Assembly: GCA_046350055.1 (NCBI GenBank)
Contig: JAXMBC010000001.1
Span: forward strand, 3,410,001-3,474,000
Length of the DNA: 64,000 nt
From: JAEUIE01 sp046350055
GTDB lineage: Bacteria > Planctomycetota > Planctomycetia > Gemmatales > HRBIN36
Direction of reading: 5' to 3'
Shown: positions 32,822-41,560 of the stretch, piece after piece
Position numbering within the stretch: position 1 is the stretch's first letter
How the letters are laid out: each line of letters begins with the position of its first letter
Made by a program: the position numbers and the translations under genes
The notes under the pieces: generated by a model
The model's input: only the letters and a program-made list of their open reading frames with translations
The model's database searches: none
What the model was told of the DNA's origin: nothing

Positions 32822-35590
32822 CTACTTCTTCTTGAACACCAGTTGCGAGGCCTTCACCACGTGGGGCAGCGTGCCTTCAATGGCGGTCTCGACCAGTTCC
32901 TTCTGTTCCTTCTGATGCACCTTCTCCGAGCCCACACTGGGGCTGGCAGAGGCGTCGCGAGTACAGTATGTCACCGTGTAACCCATCTCGCGCAGACGTG
33001 GCTCGACAAAGAACCAGGCACCGTTGTTCATGGCTTCTTCCTGCACCCAGGCAATCTCCTTCGCCTGGTAGCGGTTGAGGGCCTTCTTTACCAGCACCTC
33101 GTGGAAGGGATACAGTTGTTCGATGCGAATGATCGCGACCTCGGCCTGTTTCTTGGCTTCCTCGCGAGCCTTGACCAGATCATAATAGACCTTGCCGGAG
33201 CAGAGCAGCACCCGCTGGACCGTCGCAGGATCAGCGATGGACGCATCATCGATCACTTCCTGGAAGCCACCGCTGGTGAACTCCTCGTGTGCGGACGTTG
33301 CAGCGGGCAGACGCAGGAGCGACTTCGGCGTCATCACGATCAGCGGCTTGCGGAAGCCCCGCTTCATCTGGCGGCGTAGCATATGGAAGTGCTGGGCTGG
33401 AGTCGTCGGCTGGCAGACCTGGATGTTGTTATCGCCACAGCACTGCAGGAACCGTTCCAGCCGGGCGCTCGAGTGCTCCGGCCCCTGACCTTCCATGCCG
33501 TGAGGCAGCAGCATCACGAGGCCGCTGGCCCGTCGCCACTTGCTTTCACTGCTGGTGACGAACTGATCGAGGATGATCTGGGCACCATTGACGAAGTCGC
33601 CGAACTGGGCTTCCCACACCACCAGGGTAGTCGGGTCATCCAGCGAGAAGCCATACTCGAAGCCGACAACAGCTGCTTCACTGAGCAGGCTGTCGTACAC
33701 GCTCATGGTCGCTTCCTGATTGGGCATCAGGTTGTTGACCGGCAGGTAGGTTTCGTTATTGCGGGCATCACACCACACTGCATGGCGATGGGTAAAGGTG
33801 CCACGTCGCACATCTTGTCCGGTGAGGCGGACGCGGTGGCCTTCCTTCAGCAGCGTGCCGTAGGCCAGCATCTCGGCAAAGCCCCAGTAGATGGGTTCCT
33901 TCCGGGCAAACTGCTCGGCCCGTTCAGCAATCTGCTTGCCCAGCAGCCGGTGCGGCTGGAAGCCTTCGGGGATGGTGTTCAGCACGCGAGCCACTTCCTC
34001 GAAGACCTCTGGCTTCACAGCGGTGGTGATCTCGCCGAACATCTCCTTGGGCTTGAGGTTCTCCCATCGGCCGCCGAAGCCTGGCATGTAACGGGTCGTC
34101 GGTGGTGTGTTGATGAGTGCCTGCTTTTCGGCGGTCAGCTTCTCATTGAATTCTTTTTCCGTCTCCGCCACCGTGCGTTTGCTGAGGTCGCCACTCTTGG
34201 CCAGCTTGTCGCCATAGAGTTGGGCGATGGGCTTGTGCTCCTTGATTTTGGAGTACATCACCGGCAGCGTATAGGTCGGATCGTCCGTCTCGTTGTGACC
34301 GTTCTTGCGGTAGCCGATGAGGTCGATCATCACATCACGCTGGAACTTCTGCCGGAACTCGACTGCCAGTTCCGCAGCGTACACGCAGGCTTCGGGGTCT
34401 TCCGCATTCACATGCAGCACCGGGGCTTCGATGATCTTGCCGACATCGGTGCAGTAGGTGGTGGAACGGGCATCGCTCGGCTTGGTGGTGAAGCCAACTT
34501 GGTTGTTGACCACGAGGTGAAGCGTGCCGCCCGTCTTGAAGCCCTGCAACTGGCTCATGCTGAGCGTTTCGGTGACGATACCCTGCCCGGCAAAGGCAGC
34601 GTCGCCGTGCATCAACAGGGGAATGACGCGTTTGCGTTCAGTGTCACCCTTGAGCCGCTGCTTGGCCCGTACCCGGCCTTCTACCACCGGGTTCACCGCT
34701 TCCAGGTGACTGGGGTTTGGCGTCAGGGTCAGGTGAATCTTGTTGCCTTTGGTCGTCTCGTGATCGTACGAGTAGCCGAGGTGATACTTCACATCGCCAT
34801 CCTCAGCGACGGCCCCGGTGTTCACAATGTCTTCGAACTCAGCAAACATCCCCTGGTAAGGCATGCGGAGGATATTGCACAGCACATTCAGTCGGCCACG
34901 GTGAGGCATGCCGATCACGATCTCGTCGCTGCCGGTGTCGCTGGCCTTTTCGATCATGGCGTCGAGCACGGGGATCATCGTGTCGCAGCCTTCCAGGCCA
35001 AACCGCTTCTTGCCCTGGTAGTTGGTGGCCAGGAAGCGTTCAAAGATGTCGGCGTAGTAGAGCTTGCGGAGGATGCGCAGCTGCTGTTCCTGGTCGAAGC
35101 TGGGGCGGTTGCGGTGTGGCTCCATCTTCTCCTGGAACCAGCGACGAATTTCAGGGTCCTGGATGTGCATGTACTCGACGCCGAGCGTGCCGCAGTAGGT
35201 CTCTTTCAAAGCATCGATCAGCTCACGCAGCGTGCCGGATGGCAGGCCGTAGAAGGGGATGCCTTCCAGGTGAGTATCGAGATCAGCTTCCGTGTAGCCG
35301 AACTGGGCAAGTTCCAGGAAGCGATGGGTCTGCGGTTGGGGATCAAGCGGATTCAGATGGGCGGACAGGTGCCCCCAGCAGCGGTAGGCATCGACCAGGT
35401 CAAAGAGACCCGTGGGAACGATCGGCGGAGCAACGGCTACGTCCCGATGAGCGCGATCATTGGCAAGATGGAATCCTTCAAAAAAAGCCTGCCAGTGACT
35501 ATCCACTGACTGGGCGGTGCGTTGCCAACGCTGGTACTGTTCGTCGATGACATCCAAGTTCCATCTGGACGCAAACGTCGAAGCGCTCAT
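32822..35590 (-). CDS. sucA: 2-oxoglutarate dehydrogenase E1
   Basis: The 922-residue thiamine-diphosphate-dependent enzyme decarboxylates 2-oxoglutarate and passes the succinyl group to SucB. Visible are the N-terminal peptide that binds E2 and a start like SxxNLDVIDEQYQRW. The ILRKLYYADIFERFLATNYQGKKRFGLEG block, EIVIGMPHRGRLNVL and the TPP/Mg-binding LMHGDAAFAGQGIV motif follow, then the pyrimidine-binding C-terminal half with HRHAVW, SLLSEAAVVGFEYGFS and LPHGMEGQGPEHSS. The length matches the family. It is separated from sucB by two repeat elements rather than by another gene. The shared E3 may be the lpdA at the window's right edge. Confidence 0.97.
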   Translation of the reverse strand: MSASTFASRWNLDVIDEQYQRWQRTAQSVDSHWQAFFEGFHLANDRAHRDVAVAPPIVPTGLFDLVDAYRCWGHLSAHLNPLDPQPQTHRFLELAQFGYTEADLDTHLEGIPFYGLPSGTLRELIDALKETYCGTLGVEYMHIQDPEIRRWFQEKMEPHRNRPSFDQEQQLRILRKLYYADIFERFLATNYQGKKRFGLEGCDTMIPVLDAMIEKASDTGSDEIVIGMPHRGRLNVLCNILRMPYQGMFAEFEDIVNTGAVAEDGDVKYHLGYSYDHETTKGNKIHLTLTPNPSHLEAVNPVVEGRVRAKQRLKGDTERKRVIPLLMHGDAAFAGQGIVTETLSMSQLQGFKTGGTLHLVVNNQVGFTTKPSDARSTTYCTDVGKIIEAPVLHVNAEDPEACVYAAELAVEFRQKFQRDVMIDLIGYRKNGHNETDDPTYTLPVMYSKIKEHKPIAQLYGDKLAKSGDLSKRTVAETEKEFNEKLTAEKQALINTPPTTRYMPGFGGRWENLKPKEMFGEITTAVKPEVFEEVARVLNTIPEGFQPHRLLGKQIAERAEQFARKEPIYWGFAEMLAYGTLLKEGHRVRLTGQDVRRGTFTHRHAVWCDARNNETYLPVNNLMPNQEATMSVYDSLLSEAAVVGFEYGFSLDDPTTLVVWEAQFGDFVNGAQIILDQFVTSSESKWRRASGLVMLLPHGMEGQGPEHSSARLERFLQCCGDNNIQVCQPTTPAQHFHMLRRQMKRGFRKPLIVMTPKSLLRLPAATSAHEEFTSGGFQEVIDDASIADPATVQRVLLCSGKVYYDLVKAREEAKKQAEVAIIRIEQLYPFHEVLVKKALNRYQAKEIAWVQEEAMNNGAWFFVEPRLREMGYTVTYCTRDASASPSVGSEKVHQKEQKELVETAIEGTLPHVVKASQLVFKKK

Positions 35591-35832
35591 ATATGTAAAG
35601 CCCGCGGGAGGGTGGAGATAAATTGACTGGTAGTATAGGGAATTCCCCGGGGTAACAGTAGGGGGGTAGAGGCAGGTAAAGAGGTCAACACAGCATAGAA
35701 GTTGATTGGAAATAGTGAAATGTGCAATATCTGTTCCTCCCCTTTAAAAGGGGAGGTTAGGAGGGGTAGCACAATGCAATTGCACGTGCCCGAGCGGCCT
35801 CACTCACTTGCCAACCTGCTGTGTCCCTACCG
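35591..35832. other. Intergenic region upstream of sucA with a repeat A end
   Basis: This 242-nt region holds the sucA promoter area (35591-35700, comparatively AT-rich) and a single repeat A end at 35734-35771 (hairpin CCTCCCCTTTAAAAGGGGAGG, then TTAGGAGGGG). No -35/-10 pair is convincing by eye. Confidence 0.55.
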
Positions 35833-37050
35833 TCAAAACGACGGTGCAGTCAATCCACGCTGCTTCATGAAGACACAGATGGCGATGTAGATCAGCAGCC
35901 CCGAAGCCAGCGCGTTCGGCCAGATGGCATTTGTATTCCGCACAGTGATAGAGTTTTTTGAGAAATCAATGTCAGTCTCGATCTCAACAGCTAGGCCGGT
36001 ACCGATCTCAGTTGGTGTATGATTATCAGAGTAATACTCGGACACGACCCGATCCTGTTCATTGAGCACTCGCCAGTGATAATAGTATTTTTGGGGGTAC
36101 CACCTCTCGGGGTGCCAATTCCTGCTTGAAAGCCATTGCAAAATCGGCTTGAAAGACAATGGCCAATCATAATCGGCATCTACACACAGATGCAACTCAT
36201 TCGGCGAAACGTACTTGACACTGGGGAAAAATGCCTTGTTATTAATCCGAACGCCGTGTGAGATTTGAACTAGTTCATCACTGTTCCATCGCCATCGACT
36301 CAGCGTGCAGTTAGATTTATTGTTCGCCATTTGTTGTTCACTGTCATGAATAAGCATGATGGTGTTGTTGTCGAGAAAGCAAAATGACTCCGCTGTTCTG
36401 GGTATTTGATGCGTGTTGAGTTTCTTTCCAGTTTCCCATTCAACCAGGTGGAAAGTGCGTGTATGCCAATCGATATAGCCAACATGATTGCCATCGGGAG
36501 AGAAGAAGAGATTGGATACACTTCCGCAGGGAATCGTGCGTTTTGTGCGGGACTTTAGGTCATATAGAGCCAGGTCGTCTGCTGCTGCGAACGCAATTCG
36601 GTCGCCATCCCCATCTATTTTGCCATGTGGACTGAAATCGATGGAGAAACGCTGCAGTATTTCGCCGTTGTTGGGATCGAGCATCAAATAGTGGAATTTG
36701 AAGCCATCCTTTTCACGAACATAGTCGGAGCAGAGAATCGCATTGCCACGGTATTTCGTCAAACCAGTGCTTGAGCCGAAGTAATGAAACTGTCCAAGTG
36801 ACGGCGGTAAATTTAGCGGTAACCTGGCTGTGACATGATGATTTCTTCCAGACCGTGTCTCGATCCACCACTCTCGACGGTCAGGCGTACCGACCAGCAA
36901 GCTCCATTCCTTCTTTACCGCGTTGTATCTATCGAAGCTGGCTGGCCCTTGATGTGTCCACCGCATCACCGGCTCGCTGAGCCATTGATACATCACAAAG
37001 GTGACCACCCCGGAAAGCAACAAAGCCAGGAGATGCCAGCGTCGTTTCAT
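35833..37050 (-). CDS. Membrane-anchored beta-propeller-like protein (paralogue of 48416-49738)
   Basis: The 405-residue protein has an N-terminal TM helix (HLLALLLSGVVTFVMYQWL) and then repeated beta-rich segments reminiscent of a propeller (GDGDRIAFAAADDLALYDL, FFSPDGNHVGYIDWHTRTFHL, NNTIMLIHDSEQQ). A second hydrophobic helix (ALASGLLIYIAICVFM) lies at the C-terminus. Its plan matches that of the protein at 48416-49738, which also has terminal helices and 'SPDG' blades, so the two look like paralogues. No enzymatic motif is visible. It reads away from the RecA-like ATPase gene. Confidence 0.6.
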   Translation of the reverse strand: MKRRWHLLALLLSGVVTFVMYQWLSEPVMRWTHQGPASFDRYNAVKKEWSLLVGTPDRREWWIETRSGRNHHVTARLPLNLPPSLGQFHYFGSSTGLTKYRGNAILCSDYVREKDGFKFHYLMLDPNNGEILQRFSIDFSPHGKIDGDGDRIAFAAADDLALYDLKSRTKRTIPCGSVSNLFFSPDGNHVGYIDWHTRTFHLVEWETGKKLNTHQIPRTAESFCFLDNNTIMLIHDSEQQMANNKSNCTLSRWRWNSDELVQISHGVRINNKAFFPSVKYVSPNELHLCVDADYDWPLSFKPILQWLSSRNWHPERWYPQKYYYHWRVLNEQDRVVSEYYSDNHTPTEIGTGLAVEIETDIDFSKNSITVRNTNAIWPNALASGLLIYIAICVFMKQRGLTAPSF

Positions 37051-37150
37051 CGCCCGCGTTCCGCCATTTACGAACTAGTGGAGCATGAGGAATTCAAGGA
37101 GAATGCGTCCAACTATTGTAACAGATCGTGCCACACACAAGCCCAATGTT

Positions 37151-37221
37151 CTCCCCTCTCCCCACCGGGGAGAGGGGCCGGGGGTGAGGGGGCTCTCTCG
37201 AGGCAACGCCCATCATTCTGA
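37151..37221. repeat. Repeat B with its extended 3' consensus
   Basis: CTCCCCTCTCCCCACCGGGG followed by AGAGGGGCCGGGGGTGAGGG, then a spacer and CGCCCATCATTCTGA. The terminal segment matches the one that supplies the lipB stop codon (AGCCCATCGTTTTGA in the inverse orientation), showing that the repeat extends about 30 nt beyond its GC-rich core. Confidence 0.75.
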
Positions 37222-37305
37222 CATTTCCCTAACTGTACACTTGTCAGTTCGCTACTGCTCACGCTACTGTTTAGATAGACACTACCACCACTATGGAGAC
37301 AAGTC

Positions 37306-38421
37306 ATGCCCCTTCTCACCACCGACTGGCACATCCCCGGCCTCCTGCCTCAGAACGAACTCGTCCTCCTCGACGGCCTTTCCGGCGTCGGCAAGTCCCT
37401 CCTCGCCGCTCATCTCGCAGCCCGCTTCTCCAAGGTCGACGGCCAGAAGGTCGTCTACTTCTACACCAGCGAGCAGGGCGATGCCTCCGGCCAGTTCCTC
37501 GCCGCCAACGAGCCGAATTTTGATAACTGCTACTCTCACCACCTCGATCCAGATGTCGTTGAACCCGGCGACACGCCCTTCTGCATGCTCGAACCGATGG
37601 TCCTCTGCGTCCGCAACTTCCTTGACGAACACAAACCCACCATCCTCTTCCTCGATGGCTTCGACGACATCCTCAGTGCTGGCCCCGATCTGAGCCCCTA
37701 TGAAGCCTGCAAACTCTGGCGGCAACTCAAAAGCTATGCGATTGAGTACCGCTGTACCATCGTGATTCTCCGTCACAAAGGCATGCACGACAGCCGACTC
37801 TCCGGCAACGTCTCCCGCACCGCGCAGCGTATCGCCCGCTTCGGCATGACGATGCACTGGCACCCCACCGACCCCGCCAAACGCATCATCACTATCGCAC
37901 GCTACCAGTTCGGCCCGACTGGCACCCAGTTCCACATGACCATCGATGCCGAGTCCAAGGTCGGTCTGCGGCTCGCTCACCACAGCCAGCACGTGCCACC
38001 CGCCAACAAAGTCCGTACCTGGCAGACCAACCCGCTTACTGAAAAGATGGAAAAGGCAGCCATGAGCCTTGCCTCCCGCTACATGGCTGACAGCCCTATG
38101 TCAATCAAGGAGGTGAAAGAGCTCATGACCACCCACGGCATTCCCGGCAGGGTCTTCCACAAGATGCTGACCCGAGGCAACTTCGGCCTGCGTCTCGACA
38201 CCGACAACAACCAGTGCCTGCTCACGCCACCAGGCTACGACGAAAACAACGGCCCCCAGCAACCGAGCAAGGCTAAGGTGATCTCCACCTTTCCGATGCC
38301 CAAACTGGTGAAGCCTTACACCAACCTCGCCGAGATCCAGATGTCCCCGCTCGATATCAACCTTGCGGAGAATCGACGTAACGCCATGAACCACAACAAC
38401 ATCCAGCGCGCAGCAACCTGA
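37306..38421 (+). CDS. RecA/RepA-like AAA ATPase
   Basis: The 371-residue protein has a RecA-fold ATPase domain like those in plasmid/phage RepA helicases and KaiC-like proteins: Walker A DGLSGVGKSLLAA near residues 24-36, Walker B PTILFLDGFDD near 110-120, and a later strand with CTIVILRHKGM. A C-terminal winged-helix-like part (EKAAMSLASRYMADSPMSIK...VKELMTTHGIPGRVFHKML) could bind DNA. The end is polar and disordered. No primase, integrase or other mobile-element gene sits beside it. A GGAGAC lies before the ATG. It could be a remnant of a mobile element or a host regulator. Confidence 0.75.
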   Translation: MPLLTTDWHIPGLLPQNELVLLDGLSGVGKSLLAAHLAARFSKVDGQKVVYFYTSEQGDASGQFLAANEPNFDNCYSHHLDPDVVEPGDTPFCMLEPMVLCVRNFLDEHKPTILFLDGFDDILSAGPDLSPYEACKLWRQLKSYAIEYRCTIVILRHKGMHDSRLSGNVSRTAQRIARFGMTMHWHPTDPAKRIITIARYQFGPTGTQFHMTIDAESKVGLRLAHHSQHVPPANKVRTWQTNPLTEKMEKAAMSLASRYMADSPMSIKEVKELMTTHGIPGRVFHKMLTRGNFGLRLDTDNNQCLLTPPGYDENNGPQQPSKAKVISTFPMPKLVKPYTNLAEIQMSPLDINLAENRRNAMNHNNIQRAAT

Positions 38422-38442
38422 GAATGTAGACATGAGTATTTA

Positions 38443-38467
38443 GCCCCCGGCTCTTCAAGCCGGGGGC
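38443..38467. other. GC-rich hairpin after the RecA-like ATPase gene
   Basis: A perfect 10-bp stem (GCCCCCGGCT / AGCCGGGGGC) with a CTTCA loop lies 21 nt after the stop. There is no T-run on the + strand, so it is more likely a REP-like element or a pause/processing site than an intrinsic terminator. Confidence 0.55.
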
Positions 38468-38569
38468 GGGACCACGCAAATGTTTGTCATCACTTGCTAC
38501 CATGACTGTTGTCATTACTTGTCACAACGGGACATCATGATGGGCTGCGCCTACGGGAAGAGGGGGCAA

Positions 38570-39391
38570 TCAATGCGGCCAATTGGAACGATCAGCAAGA
38601 AGTTGCTTGAGGTGCAGTTGCAGCGATTCCTGCTGGTTCAGGATGGGCAGCGTCTTCACCGTTACTCCAGGCCGCAGGCGTTCCTTCAGGTACTCTTTCA
38701 GCCTGCTTCGCTGCAGGGGAGATGAATGCATCAGGTAATGCACCCAGGCCCAGACTTCCTGATAGTCCACCACACTCATCTGGCTGACATCCTTGAGGGC
38801 TTCCAAGCGCGGTAGATCGCTTCGCCAGGTGCCGGCCTGCACAGCAGGTTCCATGGCATCGAGCACACGGCGGTGCCTGCCCTGTGCCGCCAGGCCCACT
38901 TCGAAGTACATGGCCAGCCCTTCGTCAAGCCAGAGAGGTACATCGTGCAGGATGCCATGCAGCGTCGCATGGGTGAGTTCATGCCGCAGGTCGTCCTGGA
39001 TACGGTCGCCCCAATAGCAAAGCACCTGCAGTTGGTCCTGTTTGAGAGGTGAACTGCTGGGCCGCTTGACGAACAGGGCTCGCCGATTGGGAATGTCCTT
39101 GAATTCGAAGTGGATGTACTCTTCGTATTTGAGCTTGTCGGAGAAGAGATAGATGTGAATGAGCTTGTCGCTCACCGGCAGTTCCAGTGTCCGGCAGACC
39201 TGCTCCGGGAAAGTGGAGAGTTCCAGGAAGAGTGGATGGCTCTCACTCACCTCAGCATCGGTGTGGATGATCAGGTTGCCTTTGCGGAAATCGCGACCAG
39301 TGGGTAGGGCGACAGCTTCCACCGCTGGTCGTTCCAGCAGGTGTTGGCAGCCAGCAAGGCTGAGCAGTAAAAGAGGAAGCAGGCGCATCAT
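38570..39391 (-). CDS. Lipoprotein with gluzincin-type metalloprotease motif (DUF1570-like)
   Basis: The product has about 273 residues. The lipoprotein signal MMRLLPLLLLSLAGC ends in a lipobox (LAGC). The middle contains RHELTHATLHGIL, an HExxH zinc-binding motif near residue 150, and about 20 residues later WLDEGLAMYFE, whose Glu is the expected third ligand of a gluzincin. This is the arrangement of DUF1570-like/peptidase-MA-type planctomycete proteins, thought to be extracytoplasmic peptidases. The ATG at 39391 is preferred over the TTG two codons upstream. It is alone between the RecA-like gene and the PQQ-propeller gene. Confidence 0.8.
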   Translation of the reverse strand: MMRLLPLLLLSLAGCQHLLERPAVEAVALPTGRDFRKGNLIIHTDAEVSESHPLFLELSTFPEQVCRTLELPVSDKLIHIYLFSDKLKYEEYIHFEFKDIPNRRALFVKRPSSSPLKQDQLQVLCYWGDRIQDDLRHELTHATLHGILHDVPLWLDEGLAMYFEVGLAAQGRHRRVLDAMEPAVQAGTWRSDLPRLEALKDVSQMSVVDYQEVWAWVHYLMHSSPLQRSRLKEYLKERLRPGVTVKTLPILNQQESLQLHLKQLLADRSNWPH

Positions 39392-39456
39392 GCGCAAGGA
39401 AAGTACCCGAAGAGCCGTCTGCTGGCTAGGTCAATGGTTGCTGTGTTGCAGGCCCA

Positions 39457-39491
39457 GACCCCACTCAACCTCCCCTTGTTAAGGGGAGGAG
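39457..39491. repeat. Repeat A, single end, at the 3' end of the PQQ-propeller gene
   Basis: GACCCCACTCAACCTCCCC, TTGTT loop, then GGGGAGGAG: the inverse of the left end of repeat A. It lies 10 nt beyond the stop codon of the propeller gene. Confidence 0.7.
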
Positions 39492-39501
39492 TCAGGCAAC
39501 A

Positions 39502-40767
39502 TTACTTGCTGGCACCAATGCAGTAGAGCTTGTCGTAACCACGCAGGTAGATGCGGCCGTTGGCGATGATGGGCGAGGCGGAGATCTGGTCAGGGAGCTT
39601 GTTCTCACTCAGCTTCTTGAACTCCTTGCCGGCTTGAAACACGCTGACCACGCCATCGCGAGCGGTGCAGTAGATCTTGCCATCAGCATACACAGGTGAG
39701 GCACGGTAGCGGGCCGAGTGGATACGCTGGTTGTAGTATTCCTTGCCAGTCTCAGCATCGAGACAGATGAGCACGCCATTCTCTCGGCAGAGGTAGACGA
39801 GGCCATCGTGAACCAGGGGACAGGGGACATCAGGTGTTTCCTTGGTTCGCCGCCATTGTTCATAGGGGCTGCCCGGTTCGACCTTACCCTGGGCGTTGGG
39901 CTTCAACGCCACGACAGGGCCGTTCTTCGCCGTGGGCACAATAATGAGATCGGGTGTAACAACAGGGGAAGCGACGAATCGGAGGTACGCGTTGTACTTC
40001 TCTTTGGGATTGAGTCCGCCGAGCCGCCAGATTTCGCCGCCATCTTTCAGGTGGTGCGCTGTGGTGTAGTCGTTGCCATGAATGACGAGGTAGGCCTGAT
40101 CGCCCTTCTTCCAGAGTTGGGGGGAAGCATACGAATGCTCATTCTCACTGTGCCCGTCGCTGGGGCGTTTGATGACCCAGTCAACACTACCGGTTGCAGC
40201 GTTGAGGCAAATGACCTGCTGCATATTAGTGTCCAGACGATGCCAGTAGAGCTTGCCCTCGTGATAGACCGGCGTGGCGGTATGGCCGAACTGGATGTTG
40301 AACTTGCCAAAGCGTTCCTGGGCATCGAACTTCCAGATTTGCTTGCCTTCGAAATCGTAGCAGGCAAACTCCCCAGTGCCGACGAAGACATAGACATGCT
40401 TACCATCGGTGCAGGGGGAAGCTGAGGCACTGTTGCCTTCGTCGGTACGGGCCCGTCGGCTCTTCTGCGTGCTGACCAGTTTGGACCAGACTTCCTTTCC
40501 TTCCGTATTCAGACACAGCAGCGTCATACCGTCCTTGGATTCGCTGGTGAGGAAGATCCTGTCGCCCCAGATGATGGGGGTGGCACCGCCCATGCCCGGC
40601 AGAGCGACCGACCACAGCAGGTTCTTCGTCTCCGACCACTCGCTCGGCACGTTCTTTTCCAGGCTGATGCCATCACCGTGAACACCTCGCCATTGAGGCC
40701 AGTTGTCAGCTTGGAGCGAAACCAGGAGCAGACTCGAGCACAAGAGGACGGCAACCGTGCGGATCAT
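39502..40767 (-). CDS. Exported PQQ-type beta-propeller protein
   Basis: The product has about 421 residues. A signal peptide (MIRTVAVLLCSSLLLVSLQA) precedes DNWPQWRG, the standard start of planctomycete outer PQQ-like propellers. Blades follow with the Trp-docking pattern, e.g. GGATPIIWGDRIFLTSESKD, SASPCTDGKHVYVFVGTGE, HTATPVYHEGKLYWHRLD, VASPVVTPDLIIVPTAKNGP and ASPIIANGRIYLRGYDKLY. No quinone dehydrogenase catalytic residues were identified, so it may be a structural or binding propeller. The ATG at 40767 with GGTGAG upstream is preferred over the longer frame starting at 40848, which would bury the signal peptide. Confidence 0.87.
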   Translation of the reverse strand: MIRTVAVLLCSSLLLVSLQADNWPQWRGVHGDGISLEKNVPSEWSETKNLLWSVALPGMGGATPIIWGDRIFLTSESKDGMTLLCLNTEGKEVWSKLVSTQKSRRARTDEGNSASASPCTDGKHVYVFVGTGEFACYDFEGKQIWKFDAQERFGKFNIQFGHTATPVYHEGKLYWHRLDTNMQQVICLNAATGSVDWVIKRPSDGHSENEHSYASPQLWKKGDQAYLVIHGNDYTTAHHLKDGGEIWRLGGLNPKEKYNAYLRFVASPVVTPDLIIVPTAKNGPVVALKPNAQGKVEPGSPYEQWRRTKETPDVPCPLVHDGLVYLCRENGVLICLDAETGKEYYNQRIHSARYRASPVYADGKIYCTARDGVVSVFQAGKEFKKLSENKLPDQISASPIIANGRIYLRGYDKLYCIGASK

Positions 40768-41091
40768 GAACTCACCTGTAGCAGTCGAGATGGAGGTGTG
40801 AAGCTGGGGGTGGGAATACGGGCATGGACTGATTCTAGCTGCCCGCAAGGAGAGTTACAACAGTGTTCAGCGAAGTCTCGCCCCGGCATCATCGCATCAG
40901 CACAGGTTAAGTGAAAACGCTATCATTCGCGATGAAAAATCACCCACAACTGTGTCCTTTCTGGACACCCCTAATGAATTAGGCTATAAACGAAGAAGTC
41001 ATCCACTCGTTCCCAGCACATCTCTTTTACGATGTGGATGTGTCACGTCTCTTGCGAGCAAGAATCCTCTCCACATCTTCGAGGTGAAGCT
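40768..41091. other. Divergent intergenic region, little visible
   Basis: This 324-nt stretch lies between the PQQ-propeller gene (-) and a small + gene. It contains a short stem (GTGTCC/GGACAC near 40952-40970) and an AT-rich segment around 40915-41000 that could hold a promoter. No repeat family member or small ORF with a good start is seen. Confidence 0.45.
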
Positions 41092-41466
41092 ATGCAATGG
41101 GTGCCGTTTACCGTGTTGAACCAGCGCGCTGGTCATAAGGAATGTCGCGGCATGCTCTATGACGAGGTGTCGCTGCTGCGTCTCGAATATCAACTCGATC
41201 CGCACGATGAGCAGCATCGGGCCGAGATGAAGCAGGTCAGCATTCCCGTTGGTGACATTCTGTCAGTCTACCTGATGAAAGGCTGGCTGAAATCGAACTG
41301 GGTGGGTGTCAAGATCGTGATGCAGATGACCAAGCCCGAACGCTTCAAGGACATACCCGGCTTCCAGCAGGGAAGGCTGGAACTGAGCGTCAGCAAAGCC
41401 AATGCTCCACTGGCCGAAGCGTTTGTCTATGGCCTCTATGGCAACGGCCTGGCAACCCCGGCTTAG
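41092..41466 (+). CDS. Small PH-like conserved protein of unknown function
   Basis: This product of about 125 residues is not confidently recognised. It reads as an all-beta domain: MQWVPFTVL, GMLYDEVSLLRLEYQL, MKQVSIPVGDILSVYLMKGW, NWVGVKIVMQM and GRLELSVSK, followed by one C-terminal helix (APLAEAFVYGLY). A 7-strand sheet closed by a helix is the bacterial PH-like plan, so a PH-like fold is inferred, not shown. The ATG at 41092 has GAGGTG six nt upstream; a longer frame from 41032 would add an unlikely Cys/His-rich N-terminus. It precedes the DUF937-like gene by 94 nt. Confidence 0.55.
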   Translation: MQWVPFTVLNQRAGHKECRGMLYDEVSLLRLEYQLDPHDEQHRAEMKQVSIPVGDILSVYLMKGWLKSNWVGVKIVMQMTKPERFKDIPGFQQGRLELSVSKANAPLAEAFVYGLYGNGLATPA

Positions 41467-41560
41467 CGTTCCTTCCCGATGAGGTTGGATTTCATTATGG
41501 TCATACCCTCTGGGTTGATAGGCTAGGAAACAAGTGTTTCAATCCTGAGGGAGTATCAGC

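Noticed and set aside
33383..35509. A 708-codon + strand frame opposite sucA
   Set aside because: It is a mirror frame of a highly conserved gene; composition and lack of motifs make it a shadow.
38443..38467. GC-rich hairpin as an intrinsic terminator
   Set aside because: The stem is perfect but no T-run follows on the coding strand; left as an unspecific hairpin.
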